NCBI RefSeq assembly: GCF_004361885.1
Contig: NZ_SNWH01000004.1
Coordinates: 161,295 to 225,294 of the forward strand
DNA from: Halomonas ventosae
Lineage (GTDB): Bacteria; Pseudomonadota; Gammaproteobacteria; Pseudomonadales; Halomonadaceae
Direction: 5' to 3'
Length of the DNA: 64,000 nucleotides
Each line of letters starts with the position of its first letter. Position 1 is the stretch's first letter. Of this stretch, positions 11,032 through 20,630 are shown piece by piece. The notes under the pieces were generated by a model. It ran no database searches and had not been told where the DNA came from. It saw only the letters and a program-made list of their open reading frames with translations. A program made the position numbers and the translations under genes.

Positions 11032-11835
11032 ATGGATTTTGCTCTGATGCTGGTGGCGGCGGTGGCCGTCTCCGGCTTGATCTGGCTGCTCGACCTGCTC
11101 TGGTGGCGTCCTGCCCGTCGACAGCGTCTGGCCACGGTCGAGGCCGGTACCACCGAGGGACTCAGTGAGCGGGCCCGCGAGAAGGCGCTGAAGGAGCCGT
11201 GGCCGGTGGACTATGCCCGTTCCTTCTTCCCGGTGCTGCTGGTGGTACTGGTACTGCGCAGCTTCGTGGTCGAACCCTTCCAGATTCCGTCCGGTTCGAT
11301 GCGCCCCACCCTGGAGGTCGGCGATTTCATCCTGGTCAACAAGTTCGCCTATGGTCTGCGCCTGCCGGTGGTGCATACCCAGATCCTTGATCTGGGCGAG
11401 CCCGAACGAGGCGACGTCATGGTATTTCGCTTTCCCGACGAGCCATCGGTGAACTTCATCAAACGGGTAGTGGGCCTGCCAGGCGACCGGATTCGCTATG
11501 AGGACAAGCAACTTTTCATCAACGGCGAGGCGGTGCCCAAGCGGTTGCTCGAAGCGGGCCCTATCAAGGCTCCCACTGAGCTTCTGCTATCCGAACAGCT
11601 GGGCGACACGAAGCATGCTATCTACAATAATCCTTTGACCCCCGGTCCCCAGATGCCCGAGCTGGTGGTGCCGCAGGGACACTACTTCATGATGGGCGAC
11701 AACCGTGACCACTCCAACGACAGCCGCTACTGGGGCTTTGTACCGGAGGCCAACATCGTCGGCCAAGCCTTCGCCGTCTGGATGCACTGGGATGGTGGAT
11801 TGCCGAGCTTCACCAGTGTGCGCCTTATTCAATAG
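11032..11835 (+). CDS. lepB: signal peptidase I
   Basis: A 267-residue inner-membrane protease that removes signal peptides from exported proteins. Two N-terminal membrane segments are visible (about 3-22 and 63-82). The catalytic serine is in PSGSMRPTL and the catalytic lysine in NFIKRVVGLPGD; the box GDNRDHSNDSRYWG is also conserved. It starts 14 nt after lepA, as in many proteobacteria, where lepA and lepB are co-transcribed. Confidence 0.95.
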   Translation: MDFALMLVAAVAVSGLIWLLDLLWWRPARRQRLATVEAGTTEGLSERAREKALKEPWPVDYARSFFPVLLVVLVLRSFVVEPFQIPSGSMRPTLEVGDFILVNKFAYGLRLPVVHTQILDLGEPERGDVMVFRFPDEPSVNFIKRVVGLPGDRIRYEDKQLFINGEAVPKRLLEAGPIKAPTELLLSEQLGDTKHAIYNNPLTPGPQMPELVVPQGHYFMMGDNRDHSNDSRYWGFVPEANIVGQAFAVWMHWDGGLPSFTSVRLIQ

Positions 11836-11928
11836 GGCGGTCAGGATCGTTTACAGCAGCCGGCGCAAATCGCCAGTTACTGGCTTGCCTGGCACCGCCA
11901 CTCCCGTCACCCACCAGTCAGGAGCGTC

Positions 11929-12636
11929 GTGAGCAACTCTCTCAACGCCTTCAGTCGCCGCATCGGCCATACATTCGCCGACCCCGGTCTGCTCGAACTG
12001 GCCATGACCCATCGCAGCTACGGCGGCCAGAACAACGAACGCCTCGAGTTCCTTGGCGATTCCATCGTCAACTTCATCATCGCCGAGGCACTTTTCCAGC
12101 GCTTTCCCCAGGCTCGTGAGGGGCAGCTGTCACGGCTGCGCGCGCGCCTGGTCAAGGGGCAGACGCTGGCCGAGCTGGCCCGTGAGATGGCCTTCGGCGA
12201 ATGTCTGCGTCTGGGGTCGGGCGAGTTGAAGAGCGGTGGCCACCGGCGTGAATCGATTCTCGCCGATGCCGTCGAGGCCGTGCTTGGGGCCATCTACCTC
12301 GATGCCGGCATGGAAATTGCCCGGGCCCGAGTGCTCTCCTGGTATGCCGAACGGCTGGAGGCTATCAGCCTTAAGGATACCCAGAAGGACCCCAAGACCC
12401 GACTGCAGGAGTTCCTGCAGTCGCGTCAGGTGCCCCTGCCGCGCTACGAGGTGACCTCGGTGGAGGGCGAGGCCCATGCCCAGACCTTCACGGTCGAGTG
12501 CCATGTCGAGGTGCTCGAGGAGCACACCCTCGGCATCGGAGCGAGCCGACGCCATGCCGAGCAGCAGGCCGCCGCCCAGGCACTGGCGCGCCTCGAACCA
12601 GCCAAGCCAGACAACCGCCAAGGGACACGCCCATGA
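11929..12636 (+). CDS. rnc: ribonuclease III
   Basis: A 235-residue double-strand-specific endoribonuclease that processes rRNA precursors and structured mRNAs. The catalytic signature [14 protein letters not shown] is at residues 36-49, and the second acidic cluster ([13 protein letters not shown]) follows. A C-terminal double-stranded-RNA-binding domain occupies about residues 155-225. The start is GTG at 11929 with GGAG 5 nt upstream. Its stop overlaps the era ATG (ATGA), giving translational coupling as in the conserved rnc-era-recO operon. Confidence 0.95.
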   Translation: MSNSLNAFSRRIGHTFADPGLLELAMTHRSYGGQNNERLEFLGDSIVNFIIAEALFQRFPQAREGQLSRLRARLVKGQTLAELAREMAFGECLRLGSGELKSGGHRRESILADAVEAVLGAIYLDAGMEIARARVLSWYAERLEAISLKDTQKDPKTRLQEFLQSRQVPLPRYEVTSVEGEAHAQTFTVECHVEVLEEHTLGIGASRRHAEQQAAAQALARLEPAKPDNRQGTRP

Positions 12637-13532
12637 CCTCCACCTGCGGTTTCGTAGCCATTGTCGGCCGTCCCAATGTCGGCAAGTCGACGCTGCTGAA
12701 CCGGATCCTCGGCCAGAAGGTCTCGATCACCTCACGACGACCCCAGACCACCCGCCACCAGGTGATGGGCATCAAGACCGAAGGAGAGGTCCAGTTCATC
12801 TACGTCGATACCCCCGGTATCCATATCCAGACCCGCGATCGCAACAAGGCGATCAACCACTTCATGAACCAGGCCGCCGTCCAGGCGCTGCGGGACGTGG
12901 ACTGCGTGGTCTTTATCATCGACCGGACCCGCTGGAGCGACGAGGATCAGGTGGTGCTGCAGCGCCTTGAGCACGTCGCGGCGCCGGTGATCCTGGCCGT
13001 CAACAAGGTCGACCGCCTGCAGGACAAGGCCAGCCTGCTGCCCTGGCTGCAAGGACTCGGCGCGCGCCGTGACTTCGCCGCCATCGTGCCGATCTCCGCC
13101 AAGCAGGGCTCCAACGTGGCCGAGCTCGAGGCCGAGGTCGCCAAGCATCTGCCTGAGAGCGTTCACTTTTTCCCTGCCGATCAGATCACCGACAAGAGCC
13201 AGCGCTTCCTGACCGCTGAGCTGGTGCGCGAGAAGGTGACGCGTCAGCTCGGCGACGAGCTGCCCTACCAGATGACTGTGGAAATCGAGGAGTTCCGCGA
13301 CGAGGGACGCGTCGTGCATATCAGCGCGTTAATCCTCGTCGAACGGGACGGCCAGAAGAAGATCCTGATCGGCGAGAATGGTGAGCGCATCAAGAGCATC
13401 GGTCGTGAGGCACGCCTCGACATGGAGCGTGCCCTGGGCACCAAGGTGATGCTCAACCTCTGGGTCAAGGTCAAGCGTGGCTGGTCTGACGACGAGCGCG
13501 CACTGAAAAGTCTCGGCTACGACCTGGATTAG
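12633..13532 (+). CDS. era: GTPase Era
   Basis: A 299-residue 16S rRNA-binding GTPase needed for 30S subunit maturation. The G domain shows [15 protein letters not shown] and NKVD. The C-terminal KH domain shows [19 protein letters not shown]. The start is the ATG overlapping the rnc stop; the frame is open upstream to 12498 but the family begins here, with the P-loop at residues 11-19. The stop TAG abuts the recO ATG. Confidence 0.96.
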   Translation: MTSTCGFVAIVGRPNVGKSTLLNRILGQKVSITSRRPQTTRHQVMGIKTEGEVQFIYVDTPGIHIQTRDRNKAINHFMNQAAVQALRDVDCVVFIIDRTRWSDEDQVVLQRLEHVAAPVILAVNKVDRLQDKASLLPWLQGLGARRDFAAIVPISAKQGSNVAELEAEVAKHLPESVHFFPADQITDKSQRFLTAELVREKVTRQLGDELPYQMTVEIEEFRDEGRVVHISALILVERDGQKKILIGENGERIKSIGREARLDMERALGTKVMLNLWVKVKRGWSDDERALKSLGYDLD

Positions 13533-14234
13533 ATGCAACCTGAACCGGCCTTCCTGCTGCACAAGCGGCCCTACCGCGAAACCAGCGCCCTGGTGGAGCT
13601 GCTGACGCTCCATTGCGGACGCGTCAGGGCCGTGGCCCAGGGCATCCAGCGTCCCGGGTCACGTTCGCGAGGCCGGCTGCAGCCCTTTGCCCCGCTGCAT
13701 GTCACCTGGGTCGGCGAGGGCGAGCTAAAGCGCCTGCGCTTGATGGAGGGGCACGGCAGCGTGGCTCTGCTCGCCGGCGAGGGGTTGCTGTGCGGCCTCT
13801 ATGCCAACGAGTTGTTGACCCGCGTGCTGCCCATAGAGCTGCCGGTTGCCGAGGTCTTCGCCTTCTACACCACCATGCTCGAGGCATTGCCGCGGCCCGA
13901 TGGGCGCAGCGGGGCGCTGCGTCGGCTCGAGGTGGCGGTGCTCGAGGCGCTGGATGGCGGGCCGCGGTTCACCGATCCCGAAGGGAGCGAGCTTGATCCC
14001 CAATGTCGCTATTTGCTCGATCCGGCCACGCGGGCCTTCGTGGCCGACGAGGGCGGCATCGACGGGCGAACCCTGCGGCTACTGGCCCACGGCGACTGGG
14101 CCGAACCCGGGCTGGCCGGCCCCGCCAAGGCGGTCACCCGGGCAGCATTGGCCCCGCTGCTTGGCAGCCGTCCATTGCGCTCCCGCGAGCTGATGCGTCA
14201 GCTCGTCGAGGCCCGGCTTGGCCGGGAGCGGTAA
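13533..14234 (+). CDS. recO: DNA repair protein RecO
   Basis: A 233-residue protein of the RecFOR pathway, which loads RecA onto SSB-coated single strands at gaps. It begins with the RecO OB-fold signature (AFLLHKRPYRETSALVELLT), followed by a helical domain. No C-terminal zinc cysteines are evident, as is common in gammaproteobacterial RecO. It starts on the base after the era stop codon. The 3' end runs into a heptamer repeat before pdxJ. Confidence 0.9.
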   Translation: MQPEPAFLLHKRPYRETSALVELLTLHCGRVRAVAQGIQRPGSRSRGRLQPFAPLHVTWVGEGELKRLRLMEGHGSVALLAGEGLLCGLYANELLTRVLPIELPVAEVFAFYTTMLEALPRPDGRSGALRRLEVAVLEALDGGPRFTDPEGSELDPQCRYLLDPATRAFVADEGGIDGRTLRLLAHGDWAEPGLAGPAKAVTRAALAPLLGSRPLRSRELMRQLVEARLGRER

Positions 14235-14280
14235 GCGGTAAGAAAAAATCCTTGCCATTAGTGATATGGGTGGCAGCATC

Positions 14281-14317
<37 letters not shown>

Positions 14318-14330
14318 CGAAGGAGGTCCC

Positions 14331-15131
14331 ATGCACCCCCCGCGTATCCTGCTCGGCGTCAACATCGACCATATTGCCACTCTGCGTCAGGCCCGTGGCA
14401 CTCGCTATCCAGACCCGGTTCAGGCGGCGCTGCTCGCCGAGGAGGCCGGCGCCGACGGCATCACCGTGCATCTGCGCGAGGACCGTCGCCACATCCAGGA
14501 GCGCGATGTTCGCCTGCTGGCTGAGGTCCTCAATACCCGTATGAACCTCGAGATGGCGGTGATCGAGGAGATGCTTGTGCTTGCCGAGACGATCCGTCCG
14601 GCCCATGTCTGCCTGGTGCCCGAGAAGCGCGAGGAGCTGACCACCGAGGGCGGGCTTGACGTGGTGGGGAGCTTTGCGGCCGTCGCCGCGGCATGCCGCC
14701 GGCTGACCGCCGTGGCCTGCGAGGTGTCGCTGTTCATCGATCCTGAGCCTGTCCAGATCGAGGCGGCCGCCCGGGCTGGCGCCCCGGTGATCGAGTTGCA
14801 CACGGGGGCTTACGCCGAGGCGACGGGCGAGGCCGCCCGCCGCGAGCATGCCCGGCTTGCCGCCGCCGTCGAAATGGCGCTTGAGCTGGGTCTTACCGTG
14901 AATGCCGGCCACGGCCTCCACTACCACAACGTCGAGGCGATCGCCGCGCTGCCCGGTCTTCACGAGCTCAACATCGGCCATGCGATCATCGCCCGGGCAC
15001 TCTTCGTCGGCCTCAAGGAGGCCGTGGCCGAAATGAAGCGACTGGCGATCGCCGGACAGGAGGCGGGCTTTGTGGCCGCCCTCGAGGCCCATGACCACGA
15101 GCATGGCGACCCGGCCAGCTGCTGCCGATGA
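14331..15131 (+). CDS. pdxJ: pyridoxine 5'-phosphate synthase
   Basis: A 266-residue TIM-barrel enzyme making pyridoxine 5'-phosphate from 1-deoxyxylulose 5-phosphate and 3-amino-2-oxopropyl phosphate. Signatures are [16 protein letters not shown] at the N-terminus, [16 protein letters not shown], and [10 protein letters not shown] with the phosphate-binding loop. It is about 20 residues longer than E. coli PdxJ, mainly at the C-terminus (a His/Glu-rich tail). Translation starts after a near-perfect SD, AGGAGGT. Its end overlaps acpS by ATGA, the usual pdxJ-acpS pairing. Confidence 0.95.
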   Translation: MHPPRILLGVNIDHIATLRQARGTRYPDPVQAALLAEEAGADGITVHLREDRRHIQERDVRLLAEVLNTRMNLEMAVIEEMLVLAETIRPAHVCLVPEKREELTTEGGLDVVGSFAAVAAACRRLTAVACEVSLFIDPEPVQIEAAARAGAPVIELHTGAYAEATGEAARREHARLAAAVEMALELGLTVNAGHGLHYHNVEAIAALPGLHELNIGHAIIARALFVGLKEAVAEMKRLAIAGQEAGFVAALEAHDHEHGDPASCCR

Positions 15132-15505
15132 TCATTGGAATCGGCACCGATATCGCCCGGGTGGCCCGTTTCGAGCAAGGCATGGCACGCCATGGCGAGC
15201 GTTTCGCGCAGCGCCTGCTGGGTGAGCGGGAGCGCGAGCGGCTCCACGGCCATGTGCTGCCCGCGGCCTTTCTGGCCAAGCGCTTTGCCGCCAAGGAGGC
15301 CTTCGTCAAGGCGCTCGGCACCGGCCTGCGCCGGGGCATGCGCTGGACCGAGATCCAGGTCGTCAACGATGCCCTGGGACGTCCTGCCCTGGTCCTCTCC
15401 GGCAAGGCCCAGGAGCTGGCCGAGGCGGCCGGCGTCAGGTCGCTTCACCTGTCGCTCTCCGATGAGGCGGCCCTCGCGGTGGCCTTCGTGGTGCTCGAGG
15501 GCTGA
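15128..15505 (+). CDS. acpS: holo-[acyl-carrier-protein] synthase
   Basis: A 125-residue phosphopantetheinyl transferase that converts apo-ACP to holo-ACP for fatty-acid synthesis. The magnesium-binding Asp is in [10 protein letters not shown], and the second motif is [19 protein letters not shown]. It overlaps pdxJ by 4 bp. Its 3' end overlaps the 3' end of the convergent gacS gene by about 60 bp, a tight tail-to-tail arrangement. Confidence 0.95.
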   Translation: MIIGIGTDIARVARFEQGMARHGERFAQRLLGERERERLHGHVLPAAFLAKRFAAKEAFVKALGTGLRRGMRWTEIQVVNDALGRPALVLSGKAQELAEAAGVRSLHLSLSDEAALAVAFVVLEG

Positions 15506-18174
15506 GCGGCCTGCCAGTCACACAGTTCGCCCATGGCAGCATAGAGGTCGGGCAGCCATGCCACCACGGCGGAGAAGCCTCGTGAGCGCAGACGGGTCTC
15601 GAGAGTTTCTGCCAGCAGCCCCAGGCGGGGGGTGCCGCAATAGCGACAGGCCCCATTGAGGGCATGCAGGGCATCGAGCAGGACGACTTCGTCGTTATGC
15701 GCGACGGCGTCACGGATGGCTGCCTCGCTGCCGGGCAGGGAGTCGGCCAATGTTTCCAGCAGTTGGCGGGCGAGGGGCTCGCGTCCACCGGCCAGGCGAA
15801 TACCCAGCTCCAGGTCGACCACGGGCAGTTCGGGATCCTGTGCTTGGGGAGCATCCTGCGTCGATGGCTCATCCTCCGTCGGCCGCGTTGGCAGCACGAT
15901 GCCCAGGTGCTTCTCCAGCAGGTGGGCAAGGCGCTGGGGTTGCAGCGGCTTGATCAGCACGTCATCGAGTCCGTTCTCGCGCAGCCGCCGCTGCTGCTCT
16001 CCCTGAAGATGCGCGGTGACGGCGATGATGGGAACCCGATGCCAGACGCCTCCCAGTCGTCTCAGTGCACGGCTCGCCTCCATGCCATCCATGCCGGCCA
16101 TGCGAATGTCCATCAGTACCATATCGAACTCCCGCGTCTGCGCCAGCGCCAGGGCTTCCTCGCCACTTGCCGCCTGGGTCAACGTGAGTTTGGGCCCGGC
16201 CAGCAGCTCGCCTAGCAGCAACCGATTGGACGCCGTATCGTCGACGACCAGCAGCCGGGCCGGCAGTGAGATCGGTTGGCGCTGCGCAGCTGTCGGCAGG
16301 GCCCGCGGTGTTACGTGCAGCTGGCGGACCAGCGCATCGGCCAGCGCCGAGCGGGAGATCGGCTTGCCCAGCACCTCGCCACCATGCGGCAGCGGCAGCG
16401 GCGGCAGGTCGAGGGGGCTGGCATTGACCAGCAGCAGGGCAGGGCAGTTCAGCTTGTCCAGCCGGCGCTGCCATCGCGCAAGACTCGCCTCATCGAGGTC
16501 CTCGTGGCAGATTCCCGCCACGACCAGCGCGACAGGCTGCTCCTCGAGCCAGGCATTCGCCTGCGTCGTCACGCGGGCTCCCCAGCGGGTCATCAGATGC
16601 TTGAGGGCGCGACGCGTGGGCGAATGAGGTTCATCGATCGCGATGAGCTCTCCTCTCAGCACGAGTTCCGGGGCGCGCTCGGACGCCGCAGTGCCCCACA
16701 GCGGCAGCATGAAGAAGAAGGTCGAACCCTGGCCAGGCACGCTCTTGACATCGATCTCCCCGCCCATCTGCTCGACCAGCTGGCGACAGATGGCCAGCCC
16801 CAGGCCAGTGCCGCCGAACTCCCTGTGATGGCTGATGTCGGCCTGCTGGAAAGCCTGGAACAATCGTCGGCGGGCCTCCTCGCTCAAGCCCATGCCGGTG
16901 TCGCTGACGCTGACTTGAAGCACCATCCGACCCGCCTCGGCCTCTTCCAGCATGACCCTTACGATCACCTCGCCCTGGTCGGTGAACTTGATGGCATTGT
17001 TGACCAGGTTGGTAAGCACCTGGCGGATGCGCATCGGGTCGCCCTGGAGGTTGGCCGGCACATCGTCGTAGACCAGGCCGAGCAGCTGCAGCCCCTTCTG
17101 CTGGCTCAGCGGGGCCTGCAGGCCGAGCACTTCATCGACCAGGGCGACCATGTCCAGCGGCAGGGTCTCGAGCTCCACCCGGCCGGCCTCCAGTTTGGAG
17201 AAGTCCAGCACATCGTTGACCAGCATCAGCAGGTTGTCGCAGGCCCGCTGCATCTGATCCAGCCATTCCCGCTGGCGCGGTTCCAGCTGCGAGCGTCCCA
17301 GCAGCCGACAGAAGCCGACGATACCGTTGAGGGGAGTGCGGATCTCGTGGCTCATGTTGGCCAAAAACTCCGACTTGACGCGGTTGGCCTCAAGGGCCCG
17401 GCGGTGGGCCAGGTCCAGCTCGATGTTCTGGACCTCAATGGTCTCCATGGATCTTTGGAGCTTGTTGGTGGCCTGCTCGATCTGGGCCTGCCTCTCCTGC
17501 CTGGCCGTCTCGATGTGATCGGCCAGCTCATTGATGCGCCGGGCCAGCGGGGCGAGCTCCTGGGCTGGGGGAATCGTCAGCCGTTCGGGTACCCTCCCGA
17601 GGGCCAGACGATCCAGGCAGCGATTGGCTTCCTCCAGCGGCTGGCATAGACGTCGCGTGGTGAGATAGGCAGCCAGGAACAGCAGCAGGCCGGCGAGCAT
17701 TAGCACCAGACCGCTACTGGCCAGCTGACGATAGCGGGTCATCAGCAGGGGCGTGGTGTCGATGACCAGCTCCAGCCAGACCGTTTCCTTTGCGTCATCG
17801 GTCAGCGGCGCCTGCAGCAGCCAGCGGCGGCCGTCTTCCCGCAAGCGTATCGTGCCGGGGGCGGTTGACGCCGGGAGGTCATGGATCATGCCCCGCTCAA
17901 GCAGGGGTGTGCCCCGGTCATTCCGCAGGCTCACCGCCTGAACATGCGGCAGCGCCAGCAAGCTGTCCACCAGACGTGACAATATCGGGCTATTTTCTCG
18001 CGCCAGGGCGTCGCTCAGGGACGGCGCGAGCCGCTCGACTTCTTGCGTCAGCTGGTCGCGAAGTGTCGCATGGCGCTGGTGATCCTCGAGGGTCAATGCC
18101 GTGCCGACCAGCAGCGTCAGCAACAGCAGCGGCAGGCCGAGGATCATCAGCATCAGTCGGGTCTTGAGCGACAT
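15445..18174 (-). CDS. gacS: hybrid sensor histidine kinase GacS/BarA
   Basis: A 909-residue inner-membrane hybrid kinase. The N-terminal membrane segment (about 7-27), periplasmic sensor, second membrane segment (about 150-170) and HAMP linker lead to a HisKA domain with [13 protein letters not shown], a HATPase ([18 protein letters not shown]), a receiver domain ([22 protein letters not shown]) and a C-terminal Hpt domain ([12 protein letters not shown]). The family phosphorylates GacA/UvrY and controls CsrA-sequestering sRNAs. The start at 18174 matches the family ([11 protein letters not shown]) but lacks a strong SD. It diverges from cysM, and its 3' end overlaps acpS. Confidence 0.92.
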   Translation of the reverse strand: MSLKTRLMLMILGLPLLLLTLLVGTALTLEDHQRHATLRDQLTQEVERLAPSLSDALARENSPILSRLVDSLLALPHVQAVSLRNDRGTPLLERGMIHDLPASTAPGTIRLREDGRRWLLQAPLTDDAKETVWLELVIDTTPLLMTRYRQLASSGLVLMLAGLLLFLAAYLTTRRLCQPLEEANRCLDRLALGRVPERLTIPPAQELAPLARRINELADHIETARQERQAQIEQATNKLQRSMETIEVQNIELDLAHRRALEANRVKSEFLANMSHEIRTPLNGIVGFCRLLGRSQLEPRQREWLDQMQRACDNLLMLVNDVLDFSKLEAGRVELETLPLDMVALVDEVLGLQAPLSQQKGLQLLGLVYDDVPANLQGDPMRIRQVLTNLVNNAIKFTDQGEVIVRVMLEEAEAGRMVLQVSVSDTGMGLSEEARRRLFQAFQQADISHHREFGGTGLGLAICRQLVEQMGGEIDVKSVPGQGSTFFFMLPLWGTAASERAPELVLRGELIAIDEPHSPTRRALKHLMTRWGARVTTQANAWLEEQPVALVVAGICHEDLDEASLARWQRRLDKLNCPALLLVNASPLDLPPLPLPHGGEVLGKPISRSALADALVRQLHVTPRALPTAAQRQPISLPARLLVVDDTASNRLLLGELLAGPKLTLTQAASGEEALALAQTREFDMVLMDIRMAGMDGMEASRALRRLGGVWHRVPIIAVTAHLQGEQQRRLRENGLDDVLIKPLQPQRLAHLLEKHLGIVLPTRPTEDEPSTQDAPQAQDPELPVVDLELGIRLAGGREPLARQLLETLADSLPGSEAAIRDAVAHNDEVVLLDALHALNGACRYCGTPRLGLLAETLETRLRSRGFSAVVAWLPDLYAAMGELCDWQAAQPSSTTKATARAASSESDR

Positions 18175-18231
18175 CGGCGGGCTCGTCGGGCGGCGAAACG
18201 GTGTCCAGTATGCCACAGCAAGCTCGGATGC

Positions 18232-18261
18232 CTGTCCTGTGCGCAGCGGCAGAGATATAAT
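18232..18261 (+). promoter_or_regulatory. candidate promoter of the cysM-rlmD-relA-mazG-ppc block
   Basis: A perfect TATAAT lies at 18256-18261. A weak -35 (CTGTCC, 18232-18237) lies 18 bp upstream. It is 30 bp before the cysM start, which has AGGAAG at 18281-18286. Confidence 0.5.
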
Positions 18262-18291
18262 GCGAAAAGGCATTTCCATCAGGAAGATTAC

Positions 18292-19188
18292 ATGCATTTC
18301 CCCACTCTCGAGGAGACTGTCGGCCACACGCCGCTGGTCCGCCTCAAGCGCATCACCGCCGGACGCGGCAATACCCTGCTGGCCAAGCTGGAGGGCAACA
18401 ATCCCGCCGGCTCGGTCAAGGATCGGCCAGCCCTCTGCATGCTCCAGGAGGCCGAAACCCGCGGCGAGATCTCACCCGGCGATACCCTGATCGAGGCGAC
18501 CTCCGGCAACACCGGAATCGCCCTGGCCATGGTGGCGGCCATCATGGGCTATCGCATGGTGCTGATCATGCCGGAAAGCGCCTCCGCCGAGCGCAAGCAG
18601 GCCATGGCCGCCTTCGGTGCCGAACTGATCGAGGTGAGCAAGCAAGGCGGCATGGAAGAGGCCCGTGACCTCGCCGAGGCGATGATCGCCCGCGATGAGG
18701 GCAAGCCGCTGAACCAGTTCGCCAACCCGGACAACCCCCTGGCGCACTATCGCACTACCGGCCCGGAGCTCTGGGAGCAGACCGACGGCACCATCACCCA
18801 CTTCATTAGCTCGATGGGCACCACCGGTACCATCATGGGCGTGTCGCGCTATCTCAAGGAGCGTAACCCCGAGGTGCAGATCATCGGCCTGCAGCCCGAG
18901 GATGGCGCTAGCATCGCCGGCATCCGCCGCTGGCCGCCCGAATACCTGCCGAGCATCTTCGAGCCGAGCCGTGTTGACCGGGTGCTGGACATCGGCCAGC
19001 ACGAGGCCGAGGAGCACATGCGTCGCCTGGCGCGCGAGGAGGGCATGCTGTCCGGCGTATCATCCGGCGGAGCGCTCGCCGGGGCACTGCGGATCGCCGC
19101 CGAGGTCGAGAACGCAGTGATCGCCTTCATCGTCTGCGACCGCGGCGACCGCTATCTCTCCACCGGGCTGTTCGCCCCGGAGCGCTGA
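18292..19188 (+). CDS. cysM: cysteine synthase B
   Basis: A 298-residue fold-type-II PLP enzyme making cysteine from O-acetylserine and sulfide or thiosulfate. The PLP lysine is in NPAGSVKDRPA, the substrate loop is EATSGNTGIALAM, and the phosphate-binding loop is SSMGTTGTIMG. The Arg-rich region DGASIAGIRRWP and the length distinguish CysM from CysK. The ATG at 18292 has AGGAAG 5 nt upstream. It heads a same-strand run with rlmD, relA, mazG and ppc. Confidence 0.93.
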   Translation: MHFPTLEETVGHTPLVRLKRITAGRGNTLLAKLEGNNPAGSVKDRPALCMLQEAETRGEISPGDTLIEATSGNTGIALAMVAAIMGYRMVLIMPESASAERKQAMAAFGAELIEVSKQGGMEEARDLAEAMIARDEGKPLNQFANPDNPLAHYRTTGPELWEQTDGTITHFISSMGTTGTIMGVSRYLKERNPEVQIIGLQPEDGASIAGIRRWPPEYLPSIFEPSRVDRVLDIGQHEAEEHMRRLAREEGMLSGVSSGGALAGALRIAAEVENAVIAFIVCDRGDRYLSTGLFAPER

Positions 19189-19190
19189 GC

Positions 19191-20630
19191 ATGACCATGC
19201 TGGGCAAGCGTCGCCCCGGGCGTGCTTCGTCAGATGTCTCGGGGCTTCATGGGCGTCAGGCAGAGCACCGCGAGGCTAGCGAGGAGCAGGACGCCCTGGA
19301 GATCCGGGGACTGGCCCATGACGGGCGGGGGGTGGCGCGCATCGCGCGGGGCAAGACGGTGTTCGTCGAGGGCGCGCTACCCGGCGAGCATGTCAGGGTC
19401 GCCGTCCATCGCACCCGCAAGCGCTTCGACGAGGCCCATGTGCGCGAGCTGCTGGTGGCCTCCCCCGAGCGCGTCGCGCCACCCTGTGCCCATGTCGGGC
19501 AGTGTGGTGGCTGCGACCTGCAGCACCTCGCCCTGGCGGCGCAGCGTCGTCACAAGCAGGCGGTGCTGGAAGCGTGGCTGGGGCGACAGGGTATCACCCT
19601 AGAGGCGGCGCCCGAGCTGCTCGCCGGGTCGGGAGAGAGCTACCGTCGACGTGCCCGCCTGGGTGTCAAGGTGGATGCCGAGGGTGGCGTCCATCTGGGC
19701 TTTCGCGCCCGCCATAGCCACCGTCTGGTCGACATTGACGCCTGCACCGTGCTGGTGCCAGCGCTGGACGCGCTGCTAGCGCCGCTGCATCGATTGTTGG
19801 CAGAGCTCGAGGCTCCGCGCCAGGTAGGGCATCTCGAACTGCTCGACAGTGACCAGGGCGCCCTGGTGGTCGTGCGCCAACTGCGTGACCACGCCGCGGA
19901 CGCCTGGCGCTGGCAGGCCTTCTCCCGGGCTCGGGGTATCCACCTGGCGCGCTGGCTGGGCCGTGAGGCGCCCAAACTCGACTGGCTGACGCCCACGCCG
20001 GCACTGCGCTGTCGAGTGCCGGGGCCTGACGGTGAGCTCACCCTGGGTATCGCCCCCGGGGATTTCCTGCAGGCCAATGCCGAGGTCAACTCTTTGATGG
20101 TGACCACGGCATTGGCCTGGCTGGCGCCGCTGGCCCGTGGCAGGCGGGTGCTGGACCTGTTCGCCGGGGTAGGTAACTTCAGCCTGCCGCTGGCCGCCGC
20201 CGGTGCCCGGGTGACGGCGGTGGAAGGCCGTGCGGCAATGGTCGCGCGGCTCGCCGACAACGCCCGCCGTAATGCACCTGGCCGGGAGTTGAGCGTGGCG
20301 GCGCGCCAGGCCGACCTTAACGATGAAGCCACCGTGGGCGAGTTGCTCCAGGAGGTTGGCCCCGAGGTGGTGGTGCTGGACCCGCCCCGGCAAGGGGCCG
20401 AGCCGGCTTGCCGCGTGCTGGGGCAGCGTCCGGTACCACGCCTGCTCTACATCTCCTGTGACCCGGCCACCCTGGCACGAGATGCGGCACTGCTGGTGCA
20501 TGCTGGCTATCGCATTCGGCATGCGGCCGTGGCCGACATGTTCGTACACACCTCGCATGTGGAATCCATGCTGTTGTTCGAGTACCCCGGCGCGGCGCGG
20601 CAGGCCCAAGGAGGGTCAAGCGATGGTTAA
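19191..20630 (+). CDS. rlmD: 23S rRNA (uracil(1939)-C(5))-methyltransferase RlmD
   Basis: A 479-residue SAM-dependent methyltransferase modifying U1939 of 23S rRNA. A TRAM RNA-binding domain (about 35-95) precedes the 4Fe-4S cysteines in CAHVGQCGGCDLQH. The SAM-binding region is VLDLFAGVGNFSLPLA, and the catalytic cysteine is in YISCDPATLARD. It has about 30 extra N-terminal residues compared with E. coli RlmD. It starts 2 nt after cysM and overlaps relA by 8 bp, as in many gammaproteobacteria where rlmD (rumA) precedes relA. Confidence 0.93.
   Translation: MTMLGKRRPGRASSDVSGLHGRQAEHREASEEQDALEIRGLAHDGRGVARIARGKTVFVEGALPGEHVRVAVHRTRKRFDEAHVRELLVASPERVAPPCAHVGQCGGCDLQHLALAAQRRHKQAVLEAWLGRQGITLEAAPELLAGSGESYRRRARLGVKVDAEGGVHLGFRARHSHRLVDIDACTVLVPALDALLAPLHRLLAELEAPRQVGHLELLDSDQGALVVVRQLRDHAADAWRWQAFSRARGIHLARWLGREAPKLDWLTPTPALRCRVPGPDGELTLGIAPGDFLQANAEVNSLMVTTALAWLAPLARGRRVLDLFAGVGNFSLPLAAAGARVTAVEGRAAMVARLADNARRNAPGRELSVAARQADLNDEATVGELLQEVGPEVVVLDPPRQGAEPACRVLGQRPVPRLLYISCDPATLARDAALLVHAGYRIRHAAVADMFVHTSHVESMLLFEYPGAARQAQGGSSDG

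Noticed and set aside
16276..17649. 457-codon plus-strand frame inside gacS
   Set aside because: GacS on the minus strand shows all kinase motifs in order; the plus frame is a codon-bias shadow.
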